The notes under the pieces were generated by a model, which had not been told where the DNA came from, made no database searches, and saw nothing but the letters and a program-made list of their open reading frames with translations. The position numbers and the translations under genes are program-made. Below, piece by piece: positions 10,633 to 20,825 of a stretch of DNA of 64,000 nucleotides. The first letter of the stretch is position 1; each line of letters begins with the position of its first letter. Source of the stretch: Cytophagaceae bacterium (GTDB taxonomy: Bacteria > Bacteroidota > Bacteroidia > Cytophagales > Flexibacteraceae); the NCBI GenBank assembly GCA_027490155.1, contig JAIXYP010000009.1:248001-312000 (forward strand), in the 5' to 3' direction.

Positions 10633-12315
10633 ATGTCATCAACCACCGTCAAACGTGCCCCTGGCTTAGGCCCTACTCCTACTGGAACAACCCTCAATTG
10701 CAAAGGCTGGGTACAGGAAGCAGCACTTAGAATGCTGTATAACAATCTAGACCCTGATGTCGCTGAACGGCCCGAAGACTTGGTTGTATACGGCGGCACA
10801 GGCAAAGCAGCACGCAATGCTGAGGCACTCAAAAACATAGTTGCAGCGCTAAAGGACCTCAATGATGACGAAACCTTGCTAGTCCAAAGTGGCAAGCCTG
10901 TAGGTATCCTACCTACGCACCCTGATGCCCCACGCGTGATCATCAGCAATAGCCAGCTGGTACCTAATTGGGCCAATTGGGAGCATTTCCGTGAGTTGGA
11001 GGCCAAGGGGCTGATGATGTATGGCCAAATGACGGCTGGTAGCTGGATCTATATCGGTTCGCAGGGGATCGTTCAAGGAACTTACGAAACATACGCTGAG
11101 GTGGCACGTCAACACTTCGGCGGTAGCCTTCGCGGAACCCTGAACGTTACGGCTGGCCTTGGTGGTATGGGTGGTGCCCAACCACTAGCCATCACGATGA
11201 ACGAAGGTGTCTGCCTCGCAGCTGAGGTGGAAGAGTGGCGTGTTGACAAACGACTAGAGACCCGCTATCTGGACTACAAATTCACTGACCTAGATCAGGC
11301 AATCGACCGCGCGCTGGAGGCCAAGGCAAACAAGGAGGGCATCTCAATCGGGGTGATCTGCAATGCTGTGGACTTACTGCAACGCTTGATCGACCGTAAC
11401 ATCATCCCTGACACCCTTACGGACCAAACCAGCGCGCATGATGCTTTGGTAGGATATTTCCCTGAAGATCTATCCGTGTCCGAGGCCAATACTTTGCGAT
11501 ACGTCAACCCAACAGAATACGTGGAACGCAGTCTTGATACCATGGCGCACCACATCCGTCTGATGCTTCAGATGCAAGCAAATGGAGCGATCGTGTTTGA
11601 CTATGGCAACAACCTGCGGGGTCAGGCTAAGGATAAACGAGCTGTTAAAAATGCGTTCGATTTCCCAGGCTTTGTTCCTGCCTATATCCGTCCCCTCTTC
11701 TGTGAAGGCAAAGGTCCATTTCGCTGGGTGGCCCTTAGTGGTGACCCAGAGGACATTTATACCACAGACCGAGCCTTAATGGAGTTGTTCCCCGAGGACA
11801 AAAGCCTACATCGTTGGCTCAAAATGGCTCAAGAGCGTATTGCATTCCAAGGTCTGCCCGCCCGTATTTGTTGGCTTGGCCAAGGTGACCGTGAAAAGGC
11901 AGGCCTTCTGTTTAACGAACTAGTAAGGACGGGCAAGGTTAAGGCCCCAATCGTCATTGGTCGTGATCACCTCGATACTGGCAGTGTGGCTAGCCCCAAC
12001 CGCGAAACTGAGGCCATGAAAGACGGTAGCGATGCTGTTGCAGATTGGCCTGTGCTTAATGCACTAATCAACACTGCTGGTGGTGCAAGCTGGGTCAGCC
12101 TGCATCATGGCGGAGGAGTAGGCATCGGTTACAGTATCCATGCTGGCATGGTTATCGTTGCTGATGGCACTACAGATGCAGCTAGGAGGCTGAAACGTGT
12201 ATTGCATAATGACCCAGCGATGGGCGTCATCCGTCATGCCGATGCGGGCTATGACATTGCATTAGACACCGCTCGCAAACATAGGCTTGACCTAGGCTCT
12301 AGGCTTGGGAATTAA
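10633..12315 (+). CDS. hutU: urocanate hydratase
   Basis: Urocanase converts urocanate to imidazolonepropionate in histidine degradation, using a tightly bound NAD+. From the ATG at 10633 the protein has 560 residues, the normal family length. The upstream TTG-started extension of 11 residues is less likely. Family hallmarks are visible: [34 protein letters not shown] and the C-terminal [13 protein letters not shown]. The rest of the hut pathway (hutH, hutI, hutG) is not adjacent, so the pathway must be dispersed. A 16-bp perfect inverted repeat follows the stop codon. Confidence 0.97.
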   Translation: MSSTTVKRAPGLGPTPTGTTLNCKGWVQEAALRMLYNNLDPDVAERPEDLVVYGGTGKAARNAEALKNIVAALKDLNDDETLLVQSGKPVGILPTHPDAPRVIISNSQLVPNWANWEHFRELEAKGLMMYGQMTAGSWIYIGSQGIVQGTYETYAEVARQHFGGSLRGTLNVTAGLGGMGGAQPLAITMNEGVCLAAEVEEWRVDKRLETRYLDYKFTDLDQAIDRALEAKANKEGISIGVICNAVDLLQRLIDRNIIPDTLTDQTSAHDALVGYFPEDLSVSEANTLRYVNPTEYVERSLDTMAHHIRLMLQMQANGAIVFDYGNNLRGQAKDKRAVKNAFDFPGFVPAYIRPLFCEGKGPFRWVALSGDPEDIYTTDRALMELFPEDKSLHRWLKMAQERIAFQGLPARICWLGQGDREKAGLLFNELVRTGKVKAPIVIGRDHLDTGSVASPNRETEAMKDGSDAVADWPVLNALINTAGGASWVSLHHGGGVGIGYSIHAGMVIVADGTTDAARRLKRVLHNDPAMGVIRHADAGYDIALDTARKHRLDLGSRLGN

Positions 12316-12341
12316 AAGGCCTTATACTTGTTTCCAACATC

Positions 12342-12381
12342 CAGAGATCCTTCATGCGCTAATAAGCATGAAGGATCTCTG
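12342..12381. terminator. long perfect hairpin downstream of hutU
   Basis: A 16-bp perfect inverted repeat (arms 12342-12357 and 12366-12381, 8-nt loop GCTAATAA) begins 27 bp after the hutU stop codon. Only a weak pyrimidine stretch (CCTTTCT) follows, so it is not a textbook intrinsic terminator. It may protect the 3' end or act with other factors. Confidence 0.6.
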
Positions 12382-12613
12382 CCTTTCTGAGAACTCGATT
12401 AACCGCTATCGACCTCTGCCTGAGAGCTGTACCTACCTTTGGAACAGCGCTAAACCAAAGCTCCAAAGTTTGGCAGCACCACAGGCCATAACTAGCTTTA
12501 CACCTAAGTTTGGCCAATTGGCAAATGCATCGTTAAGCAGTTTGTCAGTTTGATCGACCAAAAAACTAGGACTGACCATTTTTACCTGATTGCAGGTGGC
12601 CTACCAACAAGAT

Positions 12614-14542
12614 ATGAAAAAGATAAAGCCAATTTCGCTCGCAGTTGTTGGGCTAATAGCCATCATTAGCTTCTTGATCACGAGCCCAATGTTTGCGGCT
12701 TACGATCTTTACAACAGTGATACCGCCATCCATATCCTGATGGCGCAAAGCCTGCACTTCCCAGATAGTTTCTACTACTGGGGGCAGAATAGCCTTGGGA
12801 GCTTAGTGCCCATGTTGTCATATCCTTTCGTTAGCATTTTGCCTTTGCCACCCATCGTAACCGTATCAATGATCCAGTTGGTGCTGTTGGCCTTGACTTG
12901 GTGGTTTTTTGCACAATCCGTACGGTCGGTTTTGGCACAAATTATGTTAGGATTGGTCGTATTTTTGCCACCGTTTGTTTTTGCTGAAGCCTCGTTAGTT
13001 GGGCAGCCTTTTACTGGTCAGTTGTTTTTACTCGGTGCCTCCATTTACCTTTTCCGGAAGGCCGAGGCACAAGGAGATGCAAAGCTTATCTTCCTTTTTG
13101 CGGGATTATCTGCTGCGCTTGGCCTTTGGCTAGCTGAGCTCCATAGTTTGGTGTTAGTTGGTACTGGTCTATACTTTTTGGTCCGGACTTCGAAACTGGA
13201 CCTCGAAAAACGCTGGCCAGTGTCCTTCAGCTGGGACTTTAAGTGGAGGACCAGGTTTACACCAATACTTTGGGGTCTTTTGGTCGCCTTTGTTTTCGTG
13301 ATAATCGCCAAGGCCATCAACCACAACTTGGCATACGAAGGTCCACTAATCAGCACACAACTAGGCGAGTCATTTGCTTTGCTTTTCGAGAAACTATGGA
13401 ATAGCCTAAGTTTTGGCGTCTTTAGCCTCTGGACTAGTTTGTTCACTTGGCTTGGTTTGATCAGCTTTGGGCTGTTGACCTACCATGCGATAAAGGCACC
13501 AAAGTTGACCTTGGGAGTTACTTTGGTCTTAACCGGAGTCCTGGTTACACTCTATTGTGCTATGAGCAATTGGGTCTTTATCAACCAGTTGCTGCCGCGT
13601 CACTTCAGCTTGGCATACCTCCTGATTGCTATTGGGGGTATCCTCTTCCTGAATCAGGAAAGCAAAACTGAAGACAAAAAGACTGTCTTACCGAACTATA
13701 TCCTGACTGCTACCTTAATAGTTGGCGCCTTATCACTTGTCTTGCGCCAAGGGGTACCATCGCTTGACAGTGCCGTGTTTTATTCACAATCAGAACCCTT
13801 CAAGGCCTTATCACCCTCGGTTGTCTTAGGTGATTATTCGGTGGTTTATGCGGTGGCAGGCACTAATCCTGCTAATATTTCCCCTATTAGCATCCAGAAT
13901 GGTGTCAACCGCATGCCATGGAATAAGGACCTGATTTTTGCTGGCCTACCGACCTATTTCTTTGAGACAAACTACAAAAACAAGCTAGACACTGTAGAGT
14001 CTTATGCCGGTTACCAGTTCGTAAAGACAGGTCCAACTGTTTTTGTGACTGGCGCCTATCGGTGGGCCCCTTATCGCCTGAGCCTCGTCAACAAAACCTA
14101 TTTACCTCAGGACCTAGGCCACCAGATAGGCCAAGAGCAACCAGACCCAGCAGCCGAAACTGGCAAAGCTTGGTTGACAGACGCCAGTAGCATCCAGAAC
14201 CCTGGGTTTGTAGTTTTTGGTCCTTATCTCCCGCTTGACACTGGAAGCTATGTTGCCAAGTTCCGGGTCAGGACGCCACGTGGCACCACCGAGACCTATC
14301 CTATCACGTTTGATGTGGTCGGTAATGGTGGCCAGTTCATGATTGGCCAAAACAAGGTGCCAGTTTCTAGCCTTGCTGCCGATGGTTACAGCCAAATTGA
14401 GGTACCGTTTCGAGTGACAGAAAGCGCAGGTCTTGCGCATGAGTTTAGGGTCTATAACAATACGGGTGTGCCACTTTACTTTGAAAAGCTCAAGGTTGAG
14501 CAGCAGATCCCAGCCTACTATCGCGACAAGTTCCGCAAGTAG
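12614..14542 (+). CDS. polytopic membrane protein, GT-C glycosyltransferase-like
   Basis: A 642-residue protein from the ATG at 12614; the earlier TTG adds only eight residues. After a short basic N-terminus comes a hydrophobic segment, then a periplasmic loop containing NSDTAIHILMAQ. The acidic residue in this first loop is the position of the catalytic Asp in GT-C enzymes. About eleven further hydrophobic segments run to residue ~390. A soluble C-terminal domain of about 240 residues is rich in beta-strand patterns (GPYLPLDTGSYVAKFRV) and resembles a jelly-roll carbohydrate-binding fold. I do not recognise the specific family. Lipid-linked sugar transfer to protein or glycan is the likeliest role. 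It is convergent with the GH27 gene. Confidence 0.6.
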   Translation: MKKIKPISLAVVGLIAIISFLITSPMFAAYDLYNSDTAIHILMAQSLHFPDSFYYWGQNSLGSLVPMLSYPFVSILPLPPIVTVSMIQLVLLALTWWFFAQSVRSVLAQIMLGLVVFLPPFVFAEASLVGQPFTGQLFLLGASIYLFRKAEAQGDAKLIFLFAGLSAALGLWLAELHSLVLVGTGLYFLVRTSKLDLEKRWPVSFSWDFKWRTRFTPILWGLLVAFVFVIIAKAINHNLAYEGPLISTQLGESFALLFEKLWNSLSFGVFSLWTSLFTWLGLISFGLLTYHAIKAPKLTLGVTLVLTGVLVTLYCAMSNWVFINQLLPRHFSLAYLLIAIGGILFLNQESKTEDKKTVLPNYILTATLIVGALSLVLRQGVPSLDSAVFYSQSEPFKALSPSVVLGDYSVVYAVAGTNPANISPISIQNGVNRMPWNKDLIFAGLPTYFFETNYKNKLDTVESYAGYQFVKTGPTVFVTGAYRWAPYRLSLVNKTYLPQDLGHQIGQEQPDPAAETGKAWLTDASSIQNPGFVVFGPYLPLDTGSYVAKFRVRTPRGTTETYPITFDVVGNGGQFMIGQNKVPVSSLAADGYSQIEVPFRVTESAGLAHEFRVYNNTGVPLYFEKLKVEQQIPAYYRDKFRK

Positions 14543-14569
14543 TTATTATTTTAGGCTGTTCCTCAACTA

Positions 14570-16552
14570 TTAAGGTTGTTTCCGCAGGCTTAACAAAGCA
14601 ACTCCATGCCTATTAATGCGGCAGGTTATCTCCTTGGAAGTTGTCCCAGTATCCTTCTGGCGCCAGAGGTCACGGATTATGTACTTGCCACTTAGCCCAA
14701 GGTCGGCTACAGACACCTTGATGGATTTGGCATCATAGTCTAGGTTGAACAGCCCAACGGCCAAGGATCCATCCTCCAATGTTTTGGTATAGATGGCCTC
14801 CTGAGCCGACTGTCGGATCACTTTGGCAGGATTTGCAGCAGGGTCTTGGTTGATATCGAGTACTTCATCATTGGTCAGTAGACCAAGTGTGAAGTCATCT
14901 AACTTGGTCAGGTCACAACCCAGGAGCAAGGGTGATGAAAGCAAACACCAAAGGCTAATATGGGTATATTGCTCAGATGGGGTAAGGCGGCTTGGGTGTA
15001 GTTTGTCGCTCCAGCCGACTTGGCCAACCACCAACATATCCATATCGTTAAAATGGCCAGCCTTAGTATAAGGCATTGCTTCGCGCTGGCCGAACCCAAT
15101 GTTGCGCATGGAGGCCCATGTATCGATGATATCATCGGTTGTGCGCCAACTGTTACCATCGACCTCATGTCCCCATTTCCAGACCTGATCTTCACCATAT
15201 TGACACATGCTGTAAATGATGTCACGTTTGGTTCCTCTGAGGGCCTTTTGCATCACCTGGTAAGGGAATTGGTGCCAGTAATGGGTTGGCGGAGATACAG
15301 GGATGGCTGCACTAAATGAGCACTTATCATACTTCAGGTAGTCAATACCCCAAGCTGCCCAGGTTTGCGCATCGAGGACCTCATGACCAAGGCTACCCAG
15401 CCTTTTGCCACAGGTCCATTTGCCAGGGGACGAATAGATGCCCAGTTTCAGTCCTTTGTTATGGACATAGTCTGCAAGGTTCTTCATGTCCTTGAACTTG
15501 ATTTGGTCTGTGCCAAGGATACCCGTTACTGAATCTCGATCCGCAGCCTCCCATCCATCATCGATGTTGACAAAGCTCCATCCGTGATCAGCTAGGCCAG
15601 TGTTGACGAGCTGATCTGCGGCGGCTCGGACCTTTTGCTCGTCGATGGTCATGGCCCAACAATTCCAGCTATTCCAACCCATGGCGGGGGTCAAGCCAAT
15701 TTTATCACCTACGACAAGCTTAAAGTTGCGGCTCGTGGTACCAACAGCATTGCTGGCTTCAACCTCTAGGTTACAGGTTAAGGTTATGATATTCCAAGGT
15801 GAGCCTAATGAACCTGTAAGCTGGCCTGTGTTGGCATCAAGAAACAAGCCTTCAGGCAAATTCTTCACCGCAAACTTGATCGGCTTGGTGCCTGTGGCAG
15901 TAAACCTGAATAAAATTGGAGAACCACGTCGTACACCAAACACTTTCGGCCCCGTTATCCTAGGAGCAGGTCCGGGCTTTGGTGTTAGGATCTCGGCTTT
16001 GTCATCCGATGGATAAGGAACCATTTGTGGTTTGGCTCCGAGGTAGGTGATGCTGGCATCCGCCCAAGAAGTATGGGTATGGCTGTAGCCACCAACTCCT
16101 TCTATCTGGAGCTCAAGTAGTTTAACACCTTTAATCGGTAGGTCAATGGTGGCTTGGGACTTGCCTGAAATGAGCTGACTGGAGGTATAGATCACCTTTT
16201 TGTCAGCGATGATGGTCGCAATAACTGGTTTCACTCCAGCCAAATCTGCATTGATGTCCTCAACGCCTACCACCGCATGAAAGGTCAGAGCCTTGCCATC
16301 TAGGATGATAACCGCCTCACTAGGTGCATGGGTACAAAATCCCCGCTCATAGACCTTGCCACCAAGGGTAATGGGTTTGTTTCGCAGATTTTTGCGGGCT
16401 GTTGCGCTGGCCCATCCTTGCTGCACAGAGCTAATGTCTAAGTCATCTAAATAGACTGATTGGGCAGTCTGGGCAAAGAGGTCAGGGGAAAACCAACTGG
16501 AGAGCCCAATTAAAAGGGCCAGCAGTAAGCGCAATTTGGTCGATTTGGTCAT
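14570..16552 (-). CDS. secreted GH27 alpha-galactosidase with NPCBM domain
   Basis: A 660-residue secreted glycosidase removing terminal alpha-galactosyl (or related) residues. It has a signal peptide (about 1-28, ending LFAQ), an NPCBM-type sugar-binding domain (about 29-172), an Ig-like beta domain (about 195-282, GVRRGSPILFRFTATG) and a GH27 catalytic barrel from LTPAMGWNSWNCW (about 288) to about 570. A C-terminal beta-sandwich ends it. The nucleophile is D409 in YLKYDKC, and the acid/base is in RTTDDI (residues 473/474). There is no adjacent sugar-uptake or regulator gene. The gene ends 27 bp from the convergent GT-C-like gene. Confidence 0.92.
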   Translation of the reverse strand: MTKSTKLRLLLALLIGLSSWFSPDLFAQTAQSVYLDDLDISSVQQGWASATARKNLRNKPITLGGKVYERGFCTHAPSEAVIILDGKALTFHAVVGVEDINADLAGVKPVIATIIADKKVIYTSSQLISGKSQATIDLPIKGVKLLELQIEGVGGYSHTHTSWADASITYLGAKPQMVPYPSDDKAEILTPKPGPAPRITGPKVFGVRRGSPILFRFTATGTKPIKFAVKNLPEGLFLDANTGQLTGSLGSPWNIITLTCNLEVEASNAVGTTSRNFKLVVGDKIGLTPAMGWNSWNCWAMTIDEQKVRAAADQLVNTGLADHGWSFVNIDDGWEAADRDSVTGILGTDQIKFKDMKNLADYVHNKGLKLGIYSSPGKWTCGKRLGSLGHEVLDAQTWAAWGIDYLKYDKCSFSAAIPVSPPTHYWHQFPYQVMQKALRGTKRDIIYSMCQYGEDQVWKWGHEVDGNSWRTTDDIIDTWASMRNIGFGQREAMPYTKAGHFNDMDMLVVGQVGWSDKLHPSRLTPSEQYTHISLWCLLSSPLLLGCDLTKLDDFTLGLLTNDEVLDINQDPAANPAKVIRQSAQEAIYTKTLEDGSLAVGLFNLDYDAKSIKVSVADLGLSGKYIIRDLWRQKDTGTTSKEITCRINRHGVALLSLRKQP

Positions 16553-16656
16553 AGTCTAAAGCGTTCATCAGCAATTTGGCACAAATCAGGGGCTATGTCA
16601 AGGACGGAGCCGATTTTGTAGGGCGGCTTGGTGGTAGAGGAGGAAGTCGCGCAAAC

Positions 16657-16690
16657 ACAAAAACACCCACAACTTTCGTCATGGGTGTTC
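16657..16690 (-). terminator. intrinsic terminator of maeB
   Basis: On the minus strand, an 8-bp stem AACACCCA/TGGGTGTT with a 12-nt loop is followed by a T-rich tail. It starts 25 bp after the maeB stop codon. Confidence 0.75.
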
Positions 16691-16714
16691 CATTATCCAA
16701 GATATTGGTAGAAA

Positions 16715-18961
16715 CTACTCAGCCTCCACAACGCCAATCATGACCATGTTGACGATCTCACGGACGGAAGAGCCTAGCTGTAGGATATGCACTGGTTTGT
16801 TCATGCCCATCAAGACCGGGCCGATAATGTCGCATCCGCCAATGGTATGAAGGAGTTTGTAGGCAATGTTACCTGATGCCAGGTTCGGAAAAATCAGGGT
16901 ATTAGCACCTTGGTGAGCTAAATTGCTGAAGGGGAAAACCTCTTGTTGCAACTCTGGGCTGAGGGCAATATTAGCTTGTACTTCGCCATCGATGGTAAGG
17001 CCAGGAAAGGCCTCTTGAGCGCGTTTGGCGACCCTAGCCATTTTGGTGGGCTCGGGGCCTTGGCTGCTGCCAAAGTTACTGTAGCTAAGGCAGGCCACAC
17101 GTGGCTCGAAACCAAAGAACTTAACTTGTTTGGCTGTAAGACCGATGATCTCAACCAATTCGTCCTCACTCGGCTCAACATTGACAGTGGTGTCTGCAAA
17201 GAAATAAGTCCCCTGTTTGTTACCGATGATGTACATGCCACTAACCTTTTTAATACCCGGCTTGACGCCAATCAAGTGCAGGGCAGGCACGATAGTCTGT
17301 GCATAGTCCTTCGTAAGACCAGAGATCAGGACATCACCCTCGCCCATTTCGAGCATGGCAGCTCCAAAGTAAATCCGGTCGCGCATGGCTTTGACGGCAT
17401 CATACTTTGTCATGCCCTTGCGTTTGCGCTTTTCGTATAGGTGGGCACCATAGCGCTCGCAAAGGGCCGTCTCGTTGCGTGGATCGATGATTTGACAATC
17501 TAAAAGGTCCAGGTTCTGCTCGACCATCATGGCTTTGATACGCTCAATGTTGCCAAGGAAAATTGGTGTGCCAATTCCCTCGTCCTTGATGATCTGGCCA
17601 GCTTTAAGGATTTTATAGTGATCAGCCTCAGCAAATATGACTCGTTTAGGAGCTTGCCTGGCCCTAGCTGTCAACTGGTTGATGAGCTTATTGTCCAGCC
17701 CGAGGCGCCGCAAAAGTTCCTGCTCATAGGCTTCCCAATCCTCAATGACGAATCGTGCCACCCCACTGGAGATCGCAGCTTTGGCTACAGCCACTGAGAT
17801 GGTCGTAATCAGGCGTGGGTCTAATGGTTTGGGGATGAGGTACGTGCGGCCGAAAGCCAGGTTAGTGGTGCCATAAGCACGATTTACTGTATCCGGCACA
17901 GGCTCTTTGGCTAGCTCCGCCAATGCGAAAGCTGCAGCCAACTTCATTTCCTCATTGATAGCAGTGGCCCGGACATCTAGAGCACCGCGGAAGATATACG
18001 GGAAACCAAGGACATTATTCACTTGATTAGGGTGATCTGAGCGGCCAGTTGCCATCACGATATCTGACCGAGTGGCCATCGCCAAGTTGTACTCGATTTC
18101 TGGATTAGGATTGGCAAGTGCAAAAACAATGGGATTAGGAGCCATCTTGAGCAATTGCTCAGGCAAAAGGAGGTTGGCTGCTGCCAAACCAAGGAACATA
18201 TCAGCACCTTCGATTGCATCGTCTAGTGTGCGGATATCACGCTGAGTCGCAAAGGGATAGCGGACAGAATCAATAGGTGTGTTATCAATCCTGATGACAC
18301 CATCACGGTCGATCATCACGATGTTATCAAGCTTGGCGCCAAGGCTGAGATAGAACTTGGTACATGCAATTGCTGCAGCCCCAGCACCCATTATGACGAT
18401 ACGTATCTCACCAATCTTTTTACCGACTACTTCAAGTGCATTGAGTAATGCGGCCCCGCTGATGATAGCCGTACCATGCTGATCATCATGCATGACAGGG
18501 ATGGTCATTGTGGCTTTGAGTTCCTCCTCGATCTTGAAGCTCTCTGGGGCTTTAATATCTTCTAGGTTTATGCCACCAAATGTTGGCTCAAGCGCTCGGA
18601 CTGTGCGGATAAACTCATCTGGATCCTCGATGTCGATTTCGATATCAAACACATCGATGCCCGCAAACTTCTTGAACAAGACTCCCTTGCCCTCCATCAC
18701 AGGTTTACTAGCCTGCGCCCCTATGTTGCCAAGGCCAAGGACAGCTGTTCCGTTGCTAATAACACCAATGAGGTTACCCTTTGCTGTATATTTATAGGCA
18801 TCCTCCTTATTATCCTTGATGGCCAAACAGGGCTCTGCTACGCCAGGACTATAGGCAAGGGCCAAGTCTCTTTGCGAAACGAGGGGTTTTGTCGGGACTA
18901 CCTCGATTTTGCCAGGCTTGCCACCTTGGTTGTGGTAGTTGAGCGCGTCTTCTCTACGCAT
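16715..18961 (-). CDS. maeB: NADP-dependent malic enzyme with phosphotransacetylase-like domain
   Basis: Decarboxylates malate to pyruvate, producing NADPH. At 748 residues this is the MaeB type. The malic enzyme portion covers about residues 1-430 ([40 protein letters not shown] for NAD(P) binding). A C-terminal phosphotransacetylase-like domain covers about 430-748 ([30 protein letters not shown]). In this family the second domain binds acetyl-CoA and regulates activity but usually lacks acyltransferase activity. The start ATG at 18961 gives a full-length protein. It is monocistronic, with a terminator just downstream and about 440 bp of non-coding DNA upstream. Confidence 0.96.
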   Translation of the reverse strand: MRREDALNYHNQGGKPGKIEVVPTKPLVSQRDLALAYSPGVAEPCLAIKDNKEDAYKYTAKGNLIGVISNGTAVLGLGNIGAQASKPVMEGKGVLFKKFAGIDVFDIEIDIEDPDEFIRTVRALEPTFGGINLEDIKAPESFKIEEELKATMTIPVMHDDQHGTAIISGAALLNALEVVGKKIGEIRIVIMGAGAAAIACTKFYLSLGAKLDNIVMIDRDGVIRIDNTPIDSVRYPFATQRDIRTLDDAIEGADMFLGLAAANLLLPEQLLKMAPNPIVFALANPNPEIEYNLAMATRSDIVMATGRSDHPNQVNNVLGFPYIFRGALDVRATAINEEMKLAAAFALAELAKEPVPDTVNRAYGTTNLAFGRTYLIPKPLDPRLITTISVAVAKAAISSGVARFVIEDWEAYEQELLRRLGLDNKLINQLTARARQAPKRVIFAEADHYKILKAGQIIKDEGIGTPIFLGNIERIKAMMVEQNLDLLDCQIIDPRNETALCERYGAHLYEKRKRKGMTKYDAVKAMRDRIYFGAAMLEMGEGDVLISGLTKDYAQTIVPALHLIGVKPGIKKVSGMYIIGNKQGTYFFADTTVNVEPSEDELVEIIGLTAKQVKFFGFEPRVACLSYSNFGSSQGPEPTKMARVAKRAQEAFPGLTIDGEVQANIALSPELQQEVFPFSNLAHQGANTLIFPNLASGNIAYKLLHTIGGCDIIGPVLMGMNKPVHILQLGSSVREIVNMVMIGVVEAE

Positions 18962-19398
18962 ATTGTTGGGTTAGTTGGTGCTGCAATCCCAGCTAGTGGG
19001 CTAGGCTACTTGGCTAAAGGAATGCGAGCCCAAATGTAGGTACAAAGCGGTGGTGGTTGGCATTCCGGCAACATAGATGCTCAAAAGCTGTTGGTTTTGG
19101 CGGATATTGACCTGTTTGGACAGCTGATTAACAATTAGGCCAAAAAACCAATAGGCCCAAAAAACTGGATAACCTCCTCAAAAGCTTAGCAAAGTACATG
19201 GTAGGGCTATTGCCGGAACAGTCCAGTCCGTGCAACCTAGGCAATCCAATTGTTAATATCAAACCTTGATAGATTACTTAAATCACGCTTCAGGATTAAG
19301 GACTCGCCAAGTTGGCTTTTTGGTTGAGCCAGCGCGGTGAAGGAGGCCTTTTGCTCTAGGTTGGTCAAGGTGATGTCTGGATAATCTTATTGTTAGAC
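18962..19398. other. gene-poor stretch between maeB and the VWA gene
   Basis: No convincing gene was found. The only notable content is a 49-codon open stretch on the minus strand (19237-19386). It lies in the same frame as the small ORF at 19399-19644 but is separated from it by three stop codons. The maeB promoter should lie near 18962-19050, but no consensus element stands out. Confidence 0.5.
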
Positions 19399-19644
19399 CT
19401 ACAAACTTTGCAATGCTTTAGGTGGTATGCACTCATCAGTTGTAAGTAATTGTAAGATCAAAACTTGCATCTCCAAATCGATTTCTTGGTCTGCTAGACC
19501 AAAGTGCTGCTTGTAAATTGCATTTACAATACCTTCTGTTTCTTGGATAGTAGTCTCGGTTTCTGTCGTAGCTGGGCCGAAAAGTTGGAGAATCCCCTCC
19601 CCTTTACAGCCTAATAATCTTGATCGTAAACAAGACATCAGCAA
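19399..19644 (-). CDS. small hypothetical ORF overlapping the VWA gene
   Basis: An 81-codon frame overlapping the last 41 bp of the VWA gene. Its residues after about 15 look protein-like and acidic (TETETTIQETEGIVNAIY), but I recognise no family. The frame stays coding-like for another 49 codons after a cluster of three stops. It may be a translationally coupled small gene, the decayed end of a longer one, or chance. Confidence 0.25.
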   Translation of the reverse strand: MLMSCLRSRLLGCKGEGILQLFGPATTETETTIQETEGIVNAIYKQHFGLADQEIDLEMQVLILQLLTTDECIPPKALQSL

Positions 19645-20572
19645 TCAGAAGACCTAGGCCTACGAGCACGAAGTAATAGTACTTATCCGCCCCAATGTCA
19701 ACCTTACGGACCTCACGTAGTTGGCCTTCAATCTTGTCTAGGGCAGCAATTAGCCGAGGCATCTGGTTAATGTCCTGATTTAGCTCATAATACTCACCGC
19801 CAGTGGCCCCAGCAATGCCTTTCAGGTCCTTGGGGTTTAGCTTTGTGATGACTCGCTGTCCTTCATTGTCCATCAGGAGGTTGCCCTTAAATGGGATTGG
19901 ACCTCCTTCACGTGTGCCGATGCCTACCGTGAATACCCTGATTCCTGCTTTGTTCAGCAGCCGAACAGACTCCTCAGTTTCATCCCCAAAATCCTCGCCA
20001 TCGCTCATCAAGACCACTACTTTACTTTGGTTACGCCCCCTGACCTTGGCAGTGGCTAAGTGCTTGTCAAGGGCCACACTAAGGGCTGCGCCAAAATCAG
20101 TGCCTTCGTCTGGGACTTGGTCCGTCTTGAGGGTAGCGGCAAAAAGTTGTAATGCGTTATGGTCATACGTCAGTGGGCATTGTACATAGGCCACTGAGCT
20201 AAAGACAATGATCCCGATCCTATCAGCCCTGAAAGTGTTGATGAGCTGCTCTACGGAGGCTTTGAGTCGCTCCAGACGTGAGGGCTGTACGTCTTTGCAG
20301 TTCATACTCTCACTCAGGTCCACACATATGTAAATATCCTTACCCTGCTCCCGTACCTCACGTTTGGTTTCGCCAAAAGAGGGACCTAACAAAGCCATGA
20401 TGAGGACCGCAAACGTTATTGACCGCAATACTACCTTAATATAGACCGACCGTGTCTTACTATGGAGTAACCGCCCAACCCTATAGTTACGATAGATGAA
20501 AAGCCCATACGCCACCACAAATAGGGCGATCAGAATCAGTTCGGTCAGGCCAAGGGTACGAGTCCAGTTCAT
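19604..20572 (-). CDS. VWA domain membrane protein, BatA/BatB-like
   Basis: A 322-residue protein from the ATG at 20572, where the frame's upstream 24 codons carry no signal. Two transmembrane segments near the N-terminus (about 10-30 and 50-70) are followed by a cytoplasmic-membrane-anchored von Willebrand A domain (about 85-285). Its MIDAS motif is DLSESMN, with later MIDAS residues in the TDFG and MSDGEDFGDE regions. A final transmembrane segment sits at about 300-320. This is the layout of Bat (Bacteroides aerotolerance) proteins. The usual neighbours (MoxR ATPase, DUF58, BatC/D TPR proteins) are absent here, so this is an isolated copy. Its role in stress tolerance is inferred from the family only. 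Confidence 0.82.
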   Translation of the reverse strand: MNWTRTLGLTELILIALFVVAYGLFIYRNYRVGRLLHSKTRSVYIKVVLRSITFAVLIMALLGPSFGETKREVREQGKDIYICVDLSESMNCKDVQPSRLERLKASVEQLINTFRADRIGIIVFSSVAYVQCPLTYDHNALQLFAATLKTDQVPDEGTDFGAALSVALDKHLATAKVRGRNQSKVVVLMSDGEDFGDETEESVRLLNKAGIRVFTVGIGTREGGPIPFKGNLLMDNEGQRVITKLNPKDLKGIAGATGGEYYELNQDINQMPRLIAALDKIEGQLREVRKVDIGADKYYYFVLVGLGLLIADVLFTIKIIRL

Positions 20573-20725
20573 GCTGTTGCAATATGGCATATAGCTTCTA
20601 ATATGCCTAGTGCTAATGCGTCCAAAAGCTAGATGATTGGGCACTTTAGGTACTTGTACTGCGTCTTAGAGGCAATACTCAACGTAAACAGGCGTAATAT
20701 TTTCTGAAAATAATGCCTCAGGCGC

Positions 20726-20755
20726 TTGACAGGTCAAATTGACCGCTTATATTTG
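20726..20755 (+). promoter_or_regulatory. promoter of tRNA-Ser with palindrome in its spacer
   Basis: TTG at 20726-20728, a spacer of exactly 19 bp, and TATATTTG at 20748-20755 match the Bacteroidota -33/-7 consensus perfectly. The expected start is near 20762, giving a leader of about 60 nt before the tRNA. A perfect palindrome, GGTCAA-A-TTGACC (20732-20744), lies wholly within the spacer, where a bound repressor would block RNA polymerase. Confidence 0.7.
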
Positions 20756-20825
20756 CAATCCCTAAAGCAAACAGGGGCCAGAAGCAGACGTTTAAGCAAC
20801 TGGAAAGTATTAAGTAAAACCATAC

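Noticed and set aside
12305-12553. An 82-codon frame after hutU
   Set aside because: It runs straight through the 16-bp hairpin, starts inside hutU and has no family-like composition.
19126-19260. Inverted copies of ATTAACAATT about 110 bp apart, considered as mobile-element ends
   Set aside because: Only 10 bp, AT-rich, no transposase between them and no target duplication.
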